In this document: piece after piece, positions 1 to 7,947 of the stretch | Position numbering within the stretch: the first letter of the stretch is position 1 | Layout of the letters: the number at the start of each line of letters is the position of its first letter | Source of the DNA: Betaproteobacteria bacterium | GTDB lineage: Bacteria > Pseudomonadota > Gammaproteobacteria > Burkholderiales > SG8-41 | Assembly: GCA_021414185.1 (NCBI GenBank) | Contig: JAIOOZ010000606.1 | Location: 1 to 18,095, forward strand | Length of the DNA: 18,095 bases | Direction of reading: 5' to 3' | Position numbers and translations under genes: made by a program | The notes under the pieces: model-generated | Database searches by the model: none | Told to the model about the DNA's origin: nothing | Seen by the model: the letters and a program-made list of their open reading frames with translations, nothing else

Positions 1-1223
1 TCGATGCGCAGCAGCTGGTTGTATTTGGCGAGGCGGTCGGAGCGGCTGAGCGATCCAGTCTTGATCTGCATCGCGTTCGTCGCTACGGCGATATCCGCGA
101 TCGTGGTGTCTTCGGTTTCGCCGGAGCGGTGCGACACCACCGACGTGTAGCCCGCGCGCTTCGCCATTTCGATCGCTGCCAGCGTCTCGGTCAGAGTGCC
201 GATCTGGTTGACCTTGATCAGCACCGAATTGGCGATGCCTTCCGCGATGCCTTTCGCGATAATTTTGGTATTGGTGACGAATATATCGTCGCCCACCAAC
301 TGCACTTTCTTGCCCAGCCGCTCAGTCAGGATCTTCCAGCCGTCCCAGTCGTTTTCGGCCATGCCGTCTTCTATGCTGATGATCGGGTACTGGTCGCACC
401 AGCCCGCAAGCAGGTCGGTGAACTCCGCTGCCTTCAGCGTTTTACCTTCGCACGCCAGCGTGTATTCGCCGTCTGCATAAAATTCGGAACTGGCGCAATC
501 GAGTGCCAGCGCAACTTCGGTGCCCGGCGCGTAACCCGCTGCCGCGATCGCTTCCATGATGAGCTTGATCGCCGCTTCGTGGTTGGCAAGCCGCGGCGCG
601 AAACCACCTTCATCGCCGACGGCAGTCGACAGACCCTTGTCCTTGAGCAGTTTTTTCAGCGCATGAAAAACTTCCGAGCCGCAGCGCAGCGCTTCGCTGA
701 AGGTCGGCATGCCGACCGGCACCAGCATGAACTCCTGCATGTCGAGACTGTTGTCGGCATGCGCGCCGCCGTTGATGACGTTCATCATCGGCACCGGCAT
801 CGACATCGCGCCGGCGCCACCCAGGTAGCGGTGCAGCGGCAGCCCGCACTCCTCGGCCGCGGCCTTGGCGACCGCCAGCGACACTGCGAGCGTCGCATTG
901 GCGCCGAGGCGCGATTTGTTTTCGGTGCCGTCGGTTTCGATCAGCGTCTGGTCGATGAAGCGCTGCTCCACCGCATCGAGCCCGATGATGGCTTCGCATA
1001 TTTCGGTATTCACGTTTTCGACCGCGCGCTGCACGCCTTTGCCGAAATAGCGTTTTTCATCGCCGTCGCGCAGTTCGATCGCCTCGCGCGTTCCGGTCGA
1101 AGCGCCTGACGGCACCGCGGCACGGCCCAGCACGCCGGACTCGAGCAGCACATCGGCCTCCACTGTCGGCAGCCCGCGCGAATCGAGGATTTCGCGCGCA
1201 ATCACATCTACTATCGCACTCAT
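1..1223 (-). CDS. eno: Enolase (phosphopyruvate hydratase), 3' end cut by window edge
   Basis: Interconverts 2-phosphoglycerate and phosphoenolpyruvate in glycolysis and gluconeogenesis; cytoplasmic and Mg-dependent. 407 codons are visible of a family length near 427, so only about 20 C-terminal residues are missing. The product starts MSAIVDVIAREILDSRG. It carries SGASTGTREAIELRDGD, the late stretch VLIKVNQIGTLTET with the Lys expected as catalytic base, and ATNAMQIKTGSLSRSDR, the substrate-binding C-terminal motif. The ATG at 1223 forms a 4-bp ATGA overlap with the kdsA stop, and an AGGGAA ribosome site sits just upstream (1228-1233), so translation is probably coupled to kdsA. It is last in the visible pyrG-kdsA-eno unit. 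Identity is essentially certain; only the 3' end is unseen. Confidence 0.97.
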   Translation of the reverse strand, partial: MSAIVDVIAREILDSRGLPTVEADVLLESGVLGRAAVPSGASTGTREAIELRDGDEKRYFGKGVQRAVENVNTEICEAIIGLDAVEQRFIDQTLIETDGTENKSRLGANATLAVSLAVAKAAAEECGLPLHRYLGGAGAMSMPVPMMNVINGGAHADNSLDMQEFMLVPVGMPTFSEALRCGSEVFHALKKLLKDKGLSTAVGDEGGFAPRLANHEAAIKLIMEAIAAAGYAPGTEVALALDCASSEFYADGEYTLACEGKTLKAAEFTDLLAGWCDQYPIISIEDGMAENDWDGWKILTERLGKKVQLVGDDIFVTNTKIIAKGIAEGIANSVLIKVNQIGTLTETLAAIEMAKRAGYTSVVSHRSGETEDTTIADIAVATNAMQIKTGSLSRSDRLAKYNQLLRI

Positions 1224-2074
1224 GATTTTCCCTGACCTGAAACGAGTTGTTCGGCAAATCCGCGCTGCTTGACCAGGACATCCAGCATCTTCAATGTTTC
1301 CAGCAGCGCTTTCATATGCTTCAACGGCCACGCGTTGGGGCCGTCGGACAGCGCTTTCTCCGGGTTCGGATGCGTTTCCATAAACAAACCGGCGACGCCG
1401 CTGGCGACCGCCGCACGCGCCAGTACCGGGATGAACTCGCGTTGACCGCCGCTGGATGTGCCCTGCCCGCCCGGCAGTTGCACGGAATGCGTGGCGTCGT
1501 AGACCACCGGACAGCCGGTCTCGCGCATGATCATCAGCGAGCGCATGTCGGACACCAGATTGTTGTAACCGAAGCTGGCACCCCGCTCGCAGACCATGAT
1601 GTTGTCCTGCCCGCTGACTTCGCGCGCCTTGTCGACCACGTTCTTCATGTCGCCGGGAGCGAGAAACTGGCCTTTCTTGATATTGACCGGTTTGCCGGCG
1701 CTCGCCGCAGCATGGATAAAATCGGTCTGCCTGCACAGGAACGCGGGCGTCTGCAAAACGTCGACGACTGCGGCGACCGGCTTGACCTGCTCGATGTCGT
1801 GAATGTCGGTCAATACCGGCACGCCGATCTGCGTGCGCACGTCCGCCAGTATCTGCAGACCTTCGTCCATGCCGACGCCACGGAAAGACTTGCCCGAACT
1901 GCGGTTGGCCTTGTCGAACGAAGACTTGTAGATGAACGGCACACCGACCGCCGCGCAGATTTCCTTCAACTGCCCGGCGGTATCCATCGCAAGCTGGCGC
2001 GATTCGATCGCGCACGGCCCTGCTATCAGAAATATGGGCCGGTCCAGGCCAACTTCAAATCCACACAGTTTCAC
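1220..2074 (-). CDS. kdsA: 3-deoxy-8-phosphooctulonate (KDO-8-P) synthase
   Basis: Condenses PEP with arabinose-5-phosphate to make KDO-8-phosphate, the precursor of the inner-core sugar of lipopolysaccharide; cytoplasmic. The 284-residue product has the usual length. Visible motifs are FLIAGPCAIES near residue 15, YKSSFDKANRSS, FLCRQTDF, NIKKGQFLAPGDMKN, DATHSVQLPGG and FMETHPNPEKALSDG. Cys21 in GPCAIES is the metal-ligand position of the metal-dependent enzymes (the Aquifex type); the non-metal E. coli type has Asn there. The His, Glu and Asp of the last motifs would complete the metal site. Translation starts at a GTG; the same frame is closed by the pyrG stop 6 nt upstream, and no other start lies between. 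It sits between pyrG, which supplies CTP for KDO activation, and eno, which makes PEP. Confidence 0.96.
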   Translation of the reverse strand: MKLCGFEVGLDRPIFLIAGPCAIESRQLAMDTAGQLKEICAAVGVPFIYKSSFDKANRSSGKSFRGVGMDEGLQILADVRTQIGVPVLTDIHDIEQVKPVAAVVDVLQTPAFLCRQTDFIHAAASAGKPVNIKKGQFLAPGDMKNVVDKAREVSGQDNIMVCERGASFGYNNLVSDMRSLMIMRETGCPVVYDATHSVQLPGGQGTSSGGQREFIPVLARAAVASGVAGLFMETHPNPEKALSDGPNAWPLKHMKALLETLKMLDVLVKQRGFAEQLVSGQGKS

Positions 2075-2080
2075 GGGGCG

Positions 2081-3766
2081 TCACGCGATGTTCTGCAGCT
2101 GGGGAGCTGCGGCGGGAAACGCGTCGGTGGATTTGGCATTGCTCAACGCGGCGCGGATGAAAGCGTTGAACAGCGGATGGCCGCTGCGCGGCGTCGAAGT
2201 GAATTCGGGATGGAACTGGCAGCCAATAAACCACGGATGCGCGTGGCGTCCTTCGCTGGGCAGTTCGATCATCTCGCACAATTCGTTCTTGACCGAGGTG
2301 CCGGACATGCGCATGCCGGCCGCTTCGATGCGCGGCAGATAATGATTGTTTACCTCATAGCGATGGCGATGCCGCTCGACGACGCTTTCGGCGCCATACA
2401 CCTCGCGCACTATGCTGCCGGCTTTGAGCAGGCACTCCTGGCCACCCAGGCGCATCGTACCGCCGAGATCGGAGTTGGCGTCGCGGTGTTCGACACGGCC
2501 GTCGCGCTCCTGCCATTCCGTAATCAGTGCAATCACCGGATGCGGCGTCGCAGCCTCGAATTCGGTACTGTGCGCGCCTTCCAGGCCGACGACGTTACGC
2601 GCGAACTCGATCACCGCCAACTGCATGCCCAAACAGATACCGAGATAGGGCAGCTTGTTCTCCCGCGCGTAACGGATCGCCTTGATTTTGCCTTCAACGC
2701 CGCGTTTGCCGAAACCGCCCGGCACCAGAATGGCGTCCATGTTGGCGAGACAGCCGATGCCGTTTTGCTCGATCGACTCGGAATCGATGTAATGGATATG
2801 AATTTTTGCGCCGGTATGTATGCCCGCATGTATCAATGCCTCGGACAACGATTTGTACGATTCGGTCAGGTCGACGTACTTGCCGACCAGCGCAATAGAG
2901 ACCGACTTGGTCGGATGCTCAAGCGCGTAAACGAGTTTGTCCCACACCGCGAGGTCCGCGCGCGGCGGCGTGATTTCCAGCTTGCGGCAGACGATGTCGT
3001 CGAGATTTTGCGCGTGCAGCATGCCCGGGATCTTGTAGATGCTGTCGGTGTCGACCGCCGATATCACGGCTTCAACCAGCACGTTGGTGAAGAGCGCGAT
3101 CTTGCGCCGCTCGTCGTCCGGCAGCGTGCGGTCGGCGCGGCACAGCAGGACATCAGGCTGGATACCGATTTCGCGCAGTTCCTTGACCGAGTGCTGGGTC
3201 GGCTTGGTCTTGATTTCGCCGGCCGATGCGATATACGGCACCAGCGTCAGGTGGATATAGCAGACGTTGTTGCGCCCGATTTCGATGCCCATCTGGCGTA
3301 TCGCTTCGAGGAAAGGCAGCGATTCGATATCGCCGACCGTGCCGCCGATTTCGACGATGGCCACTTCGGCACCGGCAGCACCCCGCCCGATGAACAGCTT
3401 GATTTCGTCCGTGATGTGCGGAATCACCTGCACGGTGCCGCCAAGGTAGTCGCCGTGGCGCTCCTTCTTGATCACGCTCTCGTAGATCTGGCCGGTCGTG
3501 AAGTTGTTGCGCTTGCCCATCTTGGCGCTGACGAAGCGCTCGTAATGGCCGAGGTCGAGGTCGGTCTCCGCACCGTCGTCGGTGACGAACACTTCGCCGT
3601 GCTGGAAGGGGCTCATGGTGCCGGGATCCACATTGATGTAGGGATCCAGCTTGAGCATCGAAACCTTGAGGCCGCGCGTCTCGAGGATGGCGGCAAGGGA
3701 GGCGGCAGCGATACCTTTGCCTAGGGAGGAAACTACACCACCTGTGACAAAGATGTATTTGGTCAT
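2081..3766 (-). CDS. pyrG: CTP synthase (glutamine-hydrolysing)
   Basis: Aminates UTP to CTP using ATP and glutamine-derived ammonia, the last step of pyrimidine nucleotide synthesis; cytoplasmic tetramer. The 561-residue product has an N-terminal amidoligase domain (about 1-266; MTKYIFVTGGVVSSLGKG, then DPYINVDPGTMSPFQHGEVF) and a C-terminal class I glutamine amidotransferase domain (about 290-545). The triad is Cys378 in GICLGMQ with His519 and Glu521 in FHPEF. The frame stays open 16 codons upstream, but the family N-terminus MTKY marks the ATG at 3766. That start lies about 16 nt after the predicted transcription start, which makes the longer form unlikely. The last 30 or so residues are an Ala/Ser-rich tail. 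It is first in the pyrG-kdsA-eno unit, with 6 nt to kdsA. Confidence 0.97.
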   Translation of the reverse strand: MTKYIFVTGGVVSSLGKGIAAASLAAILETRGLKVSMLKLDPYINVDPGTMSPFQHGEVFVTDDGAETDLDLGHYERFVSAKMGKRNNFTTGQIYESVIKKERHGDYLGGTVQVIPHITDEIKLFIGRGAAGAEVAIVEIGGTVGDIESLPFLEAIRQMGIEIGRNNVCYIHLTLVPYIASAGEIKTKPTQHSVKELREIGIQPDVLLCRADRTLPDDERRKIALFTNVLVEAVISAVDTDSIYKIPGMLHAQNLDDIVCRKLEITPPRADLAVWDKLVYALEHPTKSVSIALVGKYVDLTESYKSLSEALIHAGIHTGAKIHIHYIDSESIEQNGIGCLANMDAILVPGGFGKRGVEGKIKAIRYARENKLPYLGICLGMQLAVIEFARNVVGLEGAHSTEFEAATPHPVIALITEWQERDGRVEHRDANSDLGGTMRLGGQECLLKAGSIVREVYGAESVVERHRHRYEVNNHYLPRIEAAGMRMSGTSVKNELCEMIELPSEGRHAHPWFIGCQFHPEFTSTPRSGHPLFNAFIRAALSNAKSTDAFPAAAPQLQNIA

Positions 3767-3788
3767 TTCATGTCTAGTCCGTTTGCAC

Positions 3789-3818
3789 ATTCTAGCGCGA
3801 AACGGCCCCCGCACTCAA
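3789..3818 (-). promoter_or_regulatory. Predicted sigma70-type promoter of pyrG-kdsA-eno
   Basis: On the minus strand, TTGAGT (3818-3813) and TAGAAT (3794-3789) are separated by 18 nt. The -35 matches 4 of 6 consensus bases and the -10 matches 5 of 6. The implied transcription start near 3782 leaves a leader of about 16 nt before the pyrG ATG. It lies in the 92-bp gap between ppsA and pyrG, where I see no convincing terminator. This is a prediction by eye. Confidence 0.6.
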
Positions 3819-3858
3819 TGAAATTCGTGCGTCCCGGGTGAACCCATCCACCAGCTTG

Positions 3859-6255
3859 TCAGCGCGGCGGCGCCGCGTTCTTGACTTCGCGTGCGAGGTA
3901 AAGCCAGGTTTCGACCACGGTGTCGGGATTCAGCGAGAGGCTCTCTATGCCCTCCTCCATCAGCCATTTGGCGAGGTCCGGGTGGTCGGACGGTCCCTGC
4001 CCGCAGATGCCCACGTACTTGCCCGCCTTGCGGCACGCCTGGATGGCGAGATGCAGCATGTGCTTGACCGCCGGGTCGCGCTCGTCGAAACCCTCGGCGA
4101 TGATGCCCGAGTCGCGGTCGAGCGCGAGAGTCATTTGCGTCATGTCGTTGGAGCCGATCGAGAACCCGTCGAAATGCTCGAGGAACTCGTCCGCCAGAAT
4201 CGCGTTCGACGGGATCTCGCACATCATGATGATGCGCAGCCCGTTCTCACCGCGCTTCAAGCCGTTTTGCGCGAGCAGTTCAATGACCTTTTTCGCCTCG
4301 CCGACGGTGCGCACGAACGGCACCATGATCTCGACGTTGGTGAGCCCCATGCCGTCGCGCACCTTCTTCATGGCGCGGCATTCGAGCTCGAAGCAGTCGC
4401 GGAAACCGGCGGCGATATAGCGCGAGGCGCCGCGAAAGCCGAGCATGGGATTTTCTTCGTGCGGCTCGTATTTTGAACCGCCGGTCAGGCTTGAATATTC
4501 ATTCGACTTGAAGTCCGAGAGGCGCACGATTACCGGCTTGGGCCAGAACGCCGCGCCCAGTGTCGCCACGCCTTCGACCAGCTTTTCGACATAAAACTCG
4601 ACCGGGTTGGCATAACCCGCCGCGTGCTGCTCGACCGCCAGCTTGAGGTCTCCCGGCAGGTCCGGGTAAGCCAGCACCGCCTTGGGATGCACGCCTATCA
4701 TGCGCGCGATGATGAATTCGAGCCGCGCCAGCCCCACGCCATCGTTGGGCAGACGCTGGAATTCGAACGCGAGCTCGGGATTGCCCACGTTCATCGTGAT
4801 CTTGAGTGGCGCCTTGGGCATCGCTTCCAGCGACAGATCGATCACTTCGACTTCGAGGATGCCGCGATAGACGAACCCGGTATCGCCTTCCGCGCACGAC
4901 ACGGTGACCGGCTTGCCGTCTTTCAATACGCGCGTCGCGTCGCTGCAACCAACCACCGCCGGTATACCCAGTTCGCGCGCGATGATGGCCGCATGGCAGG
5001 TACGCCCGCCACGGTTCGTGACAATTGCCGAGGCGCGCTTCATGACCGGCTCCCAGTCGGGGTCCGTCATATCGGTTACCAGCACGTCACCGGGCTGTAC
5101 ACGATCCATTTCCGCCGCGCTTTGCACCAGCTTTACCGGTCCCGAGCCAACACGCTGGCCGATGGCGCGGCCGGAGGCCAGCATGTCGGAACGCTGTTTA
5201 AGCCGGTAGCGACGCAGAGTGTCGACTTTCTCGCTGGCTTTGACGGTTTCCGGCCGCGCTTGCAGGATGTAGAGCTTGCCATCCATACCGTCGCGTCCCC
5301 ATTCGATATCCATCGCGCGTTTGTAATGCTGCTCGATGATCACCGCGTAGCGTGCGAGTTCTTCGACGTCGGCGTCATTGATCGAAAAACGCCGGCGCTC
5401 GGCTTCCGGCACCGGGTCCGTGCGCACGGATTTTCCGGCCGCGCGCGCGTCGGTAAAAGTCATCCGCAGCGCCTTGGAACCGAGATTGCGCCGGATGATG
5501 GCGTTTTTGCCCTGCTGCAGCGCCGGCTTGTAGACGTAGAATTCGTCCGGATTGACCTGCCCCTGCACTACCGTCTCGCCGAGTCCATATGCCGACGTGA
5601 TGAAGACGACCTTGTCAAACCCCGATTCGGTGTCGAGCGTGAACATCACGCCGCTGGCCGCGAGGTCGCTGCGCACCATGCGCTGGATGCCCGCCGACAG
5701 CGCAACGTCGGCGTGCACGAAATTCTTGTGCACGCGGTAGGAAATCGCGCGGTCGTTGTAAAGCGAGGCAAACACGTGCTTGACCGCATCGAGCACGCTG
5801 GCCAGGCCGTGAATGTTGAGAAAGGTCTCCTGCTGCCCGGCAAACGACGCGTCCGGAAGGTCTTCGGCAGTTGCGGACGAGCGCACGGCGACCGACAAGT
5901 CATCGCTCGCGCCTTTCTGCATCGCCTGGTAGGCCGCTGCGATGTCCTGCTCCAAATGGGCCGGAAACGGCTGCGCCGTGATCCAGCCGCGGATTTCCTT
6001 GCCTGCCGCAGCCAGCGCGTTGACGTCATCGACATCCAGCTTGAGCAGCGCATCCGCGATGCGTTTGGCGAGACCATCGTGCGCGAGAAAATCGCGGTAG
6101 GCCTGCGCGGTCGTCGCGAAGCCTCCCGGCACCCTTACCCCGGCGCCGGATAGCTGCCCGATCATTTCACCCAGCGATGCGTTTTTGCCGCCCACGCGGC
6201 CGACATCGCCCATGCGCAGCTTTTCGAAACCTACAACGTATTGCCCCTTGCTCAT
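3859..6255 (-). CDS. ppsA: Phosphoenolpyruvate synthase (pyruvate, water dikinase)
   Basis: Converts pyruvate, ATP and water to PEP, AMP and phosphate, feeding gluconeogenesis; cytoplasmic. The 798-residue product carries an N-terminal ATP-binding domain (about 15-345; GGKNASLGEM, then AVRSSATAEDLPDASFAGQQ). A central phosphohistidine domain follows with GGRTCHAAIIARELG, placing the catalytic His at 421 and the regulatory Thr at 419. The C-terminal TIM-barrel PEP/pyruvate domain ends in GICGQGPSDHPD, with the active Cys at 751. These numbers coincide with those of the E. coli enzyme. The ATG at 6255 is supported by a TGGAAG ribosome site 7 nt upstream (6263-6268). It is transcribed divergently from ppsR, whose product modifies Thr419 in characterised enzymes. 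It lies upstream of pyrG, separated by a 92-bp gap. Confidence 0.97.
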   Translation of the reverse strand: MSKGQYVVGFEKLRMGDVGRVGGKNASLGEMIGQLSGAGVRVPGGFATTAQAYRDFLAHDGLAKRIADALLKLDVDDVNALAAAGKEIRGWITAQPFPAHLEQDIAAAYQAMQKGASDDLSVAVRSSATAEDLPDASFAGQQETFLNIHGLASVLDAVKHVFASLYNDRAISYRVHKNFVHADVALSAGIQRMVRSDLAASGVMFTLDTESGFDKVVFITSAYGLGETVVQGQVNPDEFYVYKPALQQGKNAIIRRNLGSKALRMTFTDARAAGKSVRTDPVPEAERRRFSINDADVEELARYAVIIEQHYKRAMDIEWGRDGMDGKLYILQARPETVKASEKVDTLRRYRLKQRSDMLASGRAIGQRVGSGPVKLVQSAAEMDRVQPGDVLVTDMTDPDWEPVMKRASAIVTNRGGRTCHAAIIARELGIPAVVGCSDATRVLKDGKPVTVSCAEGDTGFVYRGILEVEVIDLSLEAMPKAPLKITMNVGNPELAFEFQRLPNDGVGLARLEFIIARMIGVHPKAVLAYPDLPGDLKLAVEQHAAGYANPVEFYVEKLVEGVATLGAAFWPKPVIVRLSDFKSNEYSSLTGGSKYEPHEENPMLGFRGASRYIAAGFRDCFELECRAMKKVRDGMGLTNVEIMVPFVRTVGEAKKVIELLAQNGLKRGENGLRIIMMCEIPSNAILADEFLEHFDGFSIGSNDMTQMTLALDRDSGIIAEGFDERDPAVKHMLHLAIQACRKAGKYVGICGQGPSDHPDLAKWLMEEGIESLSLNPDTVVETWLYLAREVKNAAPPR

Positions 6256-6262
6256 TGCCGAA

Positions 6263-6268
6263 CTTCCA
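6263..6268 (-). promoter_or_regulatory. Ribosome binding site of ppsA
   Basis: TGGAAG on the minus strand, 7 nt before the ATG at 6255. It fixes the start of ppsA. Confidence 0.6.
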
Positions 6269-6273
6269 TGTGA

Positions 6274-6302
6274 TTGTGCAAAGCAGCGAAAGGCGCTATT
6301 TT
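6274..6302 (+). promoter_or_regulatory. Possible ppsR promoter
   Basis: TTGTGC (6274-6279), a 17-nt spacer and TATTTT (6297-6302). The implied start near 6309 leaves a leader of about 26 nt before the ppsR ATG at 6335. The -35 and -10 match only partly, but the spacing is ideal. Confidence 0.4.
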
Positions 6303-6325
6303 ACCGCTTATCATCACGTTGGCTA
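6298..6325 (-). promoter_or_regulatory. Possible ppsA promoter
   Basis: TAGCCA (6325-6320), a 16-nt spacer and TAAAAT (6303-6298) on the minus strand, implying transcription from about 6291 and a leader of about 36 nt. The -10 is good (5 of 6) and the -35 moderate (4 of 6). It falls on the same AT-rich patch as the predicted ppsR -10 on the other strand. Confidence 0.4.
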
Positions 6326-6331
6326 TCATCA
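6309..6331. repeat. 8-bp direct repeat TATCATCA x2 between ppsA and ppsR
   Basis: TATCATCA occurs at 6309-6316 and again at 6324-6331, a 15-bp period. It covers the predicted ppsR leader and the upstream edge of the possible ppsA promoter. It could be a regulator site, but two short copies may also be chance. Confidence 0.5.
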
Positions 6332-6334
6332 ACC

Positions 6335-7159
6335 ATGCCGCACCAGCGCTCAGCTTTTTTCATCTCGGACCGCACCGGAATCACCGCCGAGATGCTGGGC
6401 CACAGCCTGCTCACGCAGTTCGACATGGTGTCTTTCAACGAGGTGACCCTGCCCTTCGTCGACTCCGTCGAAAAAGCCGAGGCGACCGTCAAGCAGATTA
6501 ACGAGCAAGGCGCCAAAGACGGCACGCGTCCGCTGATATTCAGCACGCTGGTCAACCAGAGCGTGTCGGGCGTCGTCGCCAAAGCCAACGCCCTGTTTCT
6601 CGATTGCTTTGAAATTTTCATTCTGCCGATGGAAAAAGAGCTCGGCGTGCTGGCGTCGCACGCAGTCGGCCGCTCGCACAGCGCCAACGACTTCGCGGAC
6701 TATCACCACCGCATCGAGGCCGTGAATTACTCGCTGAGTCACGATGACGGCGTATCGACGCGCGACCTCGCCGAAGCCGACGTCATACTGGTCGGCGTCT
6801 CGCGCTGCGGCAAGACGCCGACTTGCCTCTATCTCGCCATGCAGTTCGGCATCCGCGCCGCCAACTATCCGCTGGTGCCGGAAGACTTCGCCAGCATGCA
6901 GTTGCCGGGGCAGGTCAAGTCGTTGCGCAAGCGGCTTTACGGCCTCACCATCAAACCCGACCGCCTGGAAAAAATCCGCAACGAGCGGCGTCCCGGCAGC
7001 ACTTACGCGACGCTCACCAATTGCGAGTTCGAAGTGCGCGAAGCCGAAGCGCTAATGCGCCAGGAAGGCATTCCCTACCTCGATGTGACCAGCAAGTCGG
7101 TGGAAGAGCTCGCCACTACGATAATGCAGCAGGCGAAACTGGTGCGCCGTATTTACTAG
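6335..7159 (+). CDS. ppsR: PEP synthase regulatory protein (bifunctional kinase/pyrophosphorylase, DUF299 family)
   Basis: Switches PEP synthase off by ADP-dependent phosphorylation of a threonine next to the catalytic histidine, and on again by phosphate-dependent removal; cytoplasmic. The 274-residue product has nearly the length of the E. coli protein (277). The N-terminus FFISDRTGITAEMLGHSLLTQF is the family signature, and the nucleotide-binding P-loop GVSRCGKT is at residues 154-161, followed by TPTCLYLA. The ATG at 6335 is the first good start; the frame stays open back into ppsA, but the family N-terminus begins here. I see no Shine-Dalgarno sequence. It diverges from its target ppsA, and its stop overlaps the stop of the convergent RNA methyltransferase gene. 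Confidence 0.95.
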   Translation: MPHQRSAFFISDRTGITAEMLGHSLLTQFDMVSFNEVTLPFVDSVEKAEATVKQINEQGAKDGTRPLIFSTLVNQSVSGVVAKANALFLDCFEIFILPMEKELGVLASHAVGRSHSANDFADYHHRIEAVNYSLSHDDGVSTRDLAEADVILVGVSRCGKTPTCLYLAMQFGIRAANYPLVPEDFASMQLPGQVKSLRKRLYGLTIKPDRLEKIRNERRPGSTYATLTNCEFEVREAEALMRQEGIPYLDVTSKSVEELATTIMQQAKLVRRIY

Positions 7160-7947
7160 GTTTTCGCTGCCGCGCGCTGCTGGCGCACGCGCTCGAACAG
7201 GCAGACCGCCGCCGCCGCCGCTATATTCAGCGATTCGGCGGGCCCAGGCATGGGAATGGAAACCACTTGATGCGCTGCCGCCGTCAGTTCCGGCGACAAC
7301 CCTGCGCCTTCGTTACCAAAGACAAAAGCCACCTGCCCGGCAAGATCCGCGGCAAACACCGTTTTCTGTGCATGCTGGCTGGTCGCGATCACCTGCCCCT
7401 TGAACTCGCGCACCAGCGCCGCCAAATCGCACTGCTCGTATATCCGCAACATGAAATGCGCACCCATGCCCGCGCGCAGCACGCGCGGCGACCACGCGTG
7501 AACTGATGACTTCGAGAGAAAGACATGCTCGATGCCCGCTGCTGCGGCCGAACGCAGTATGGAGCCGAGATTGCCCGGGTCCTGGATGTCTTCGAGCAGG
7601 ACGCACGCGTCGATTTGTACGGGCATCGCGGGCGGACGCGGCGTCTCGACCGCTGCCAAAACACCGGTGGGCGTCGCGACGGTAGACAACTGATTGAAGA
7701 GCGCATCACTCAACAGTAACGCTTCCAGCGGCGCAACGGCAGCCAGCAGGTCTTTCACTTCCGGATTCTGCAGACCGCTGTCGCTGACGACGAGTCGGGA
7801 CGGTATCCCCACATGCTCACGATAGGCGGCGACGAGGTGCACGCCGTCGAGCAGCGAGAGTCCGTGTTTCTTCCGCTCGCGCGACGACTCCGCGAGCTTG
7901 AGCAGGGCCTTGAAGCGCGCGTTGTCCGCGGAAATTATTTTCTTCAT
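7156..7947 (-). CDS. TrmH/SpoU-family RNA 2'-O-methyltransferase
   Basis: Predicted SPOUT-class enzyme methylating a ribose 2'-OH in rRNA or tRNA with S-adenosylmethionine. The 263-residue product has an N-terminal substrate-binding region (about 5-100; ARFKALLKLAESSRERKKHG). The knotted catalytic domain follows, with the three SpoU motifs: LLEDIQDPGNLGSILRSA near 117-134 (motif 1), FGNEGAGLSPEL at 210-221 (motif 2) and IPMPGPAESLNIAAAAAV at 231-248 (motif 3). The frame is open far upstream inside senA, but MKKIISADNARF is the family-like start. The ATG at 7947 gives a 4-bp ATGA overlap with the senA stop and no ribosome site of its own, suggesting translational coupling. The exact RNA target cannot be told from sequence, so no symbol is given. 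Confidence 0.9.
   Translation of the reverse strand: MKKIISADNARFKALLKLAESSRERKKHGLSLLDGVHLVAAYREHVGIPSRLVVSDSGLQNPEVKDLLAAVAPLEALLLSDALFNQLSTVATPTGVLAAVETPRPPAMPVQIDACVLLEDIQDPGNLGSILRSAAAAGIEHVFLSKSSVHAWSPRVLRAGMGAHFMLRIYEQCDLAALVREFKGQVIATSQHAQKTVFAADLAGQVAFVFGNEGAGLSPELTAAAHQVVSIPMPGPAESLNIAAAAAVCLFERVRQQRAAAKT

Noticed and set aside
129..1109. 326-codon open frame on the + strand over eno
   Set aside because: Enolase on the minus strand is intact and conserved along this whole stretch; the + frame gives a His/Arg-rich sequence of no known family.
1247..3724. Very long open frame on the + strand (825 codons) antisense to kdsA and pyrG
   Set aside because: It is codon-aligned with both genes, which share a frame across their 6-bp gap. 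Antisense stops would need TTA, CTA or TCA in the sense strand, codons that are rare in GC-rich genes. The predicted product is Arg/His/Asp-rich with no recognisable domain.
3767..3858. Terminator between ppsA and pyrG
   Set aside because: Only very short stems such as GGTG/CACC are present and no T-run follows on the minus strand.
4624..6153. 509-codon open frame on the + strand inside ppsA
   Set aside because: Codon-aligned antisense of ppsA, open for the same compositional reason; no family motif.
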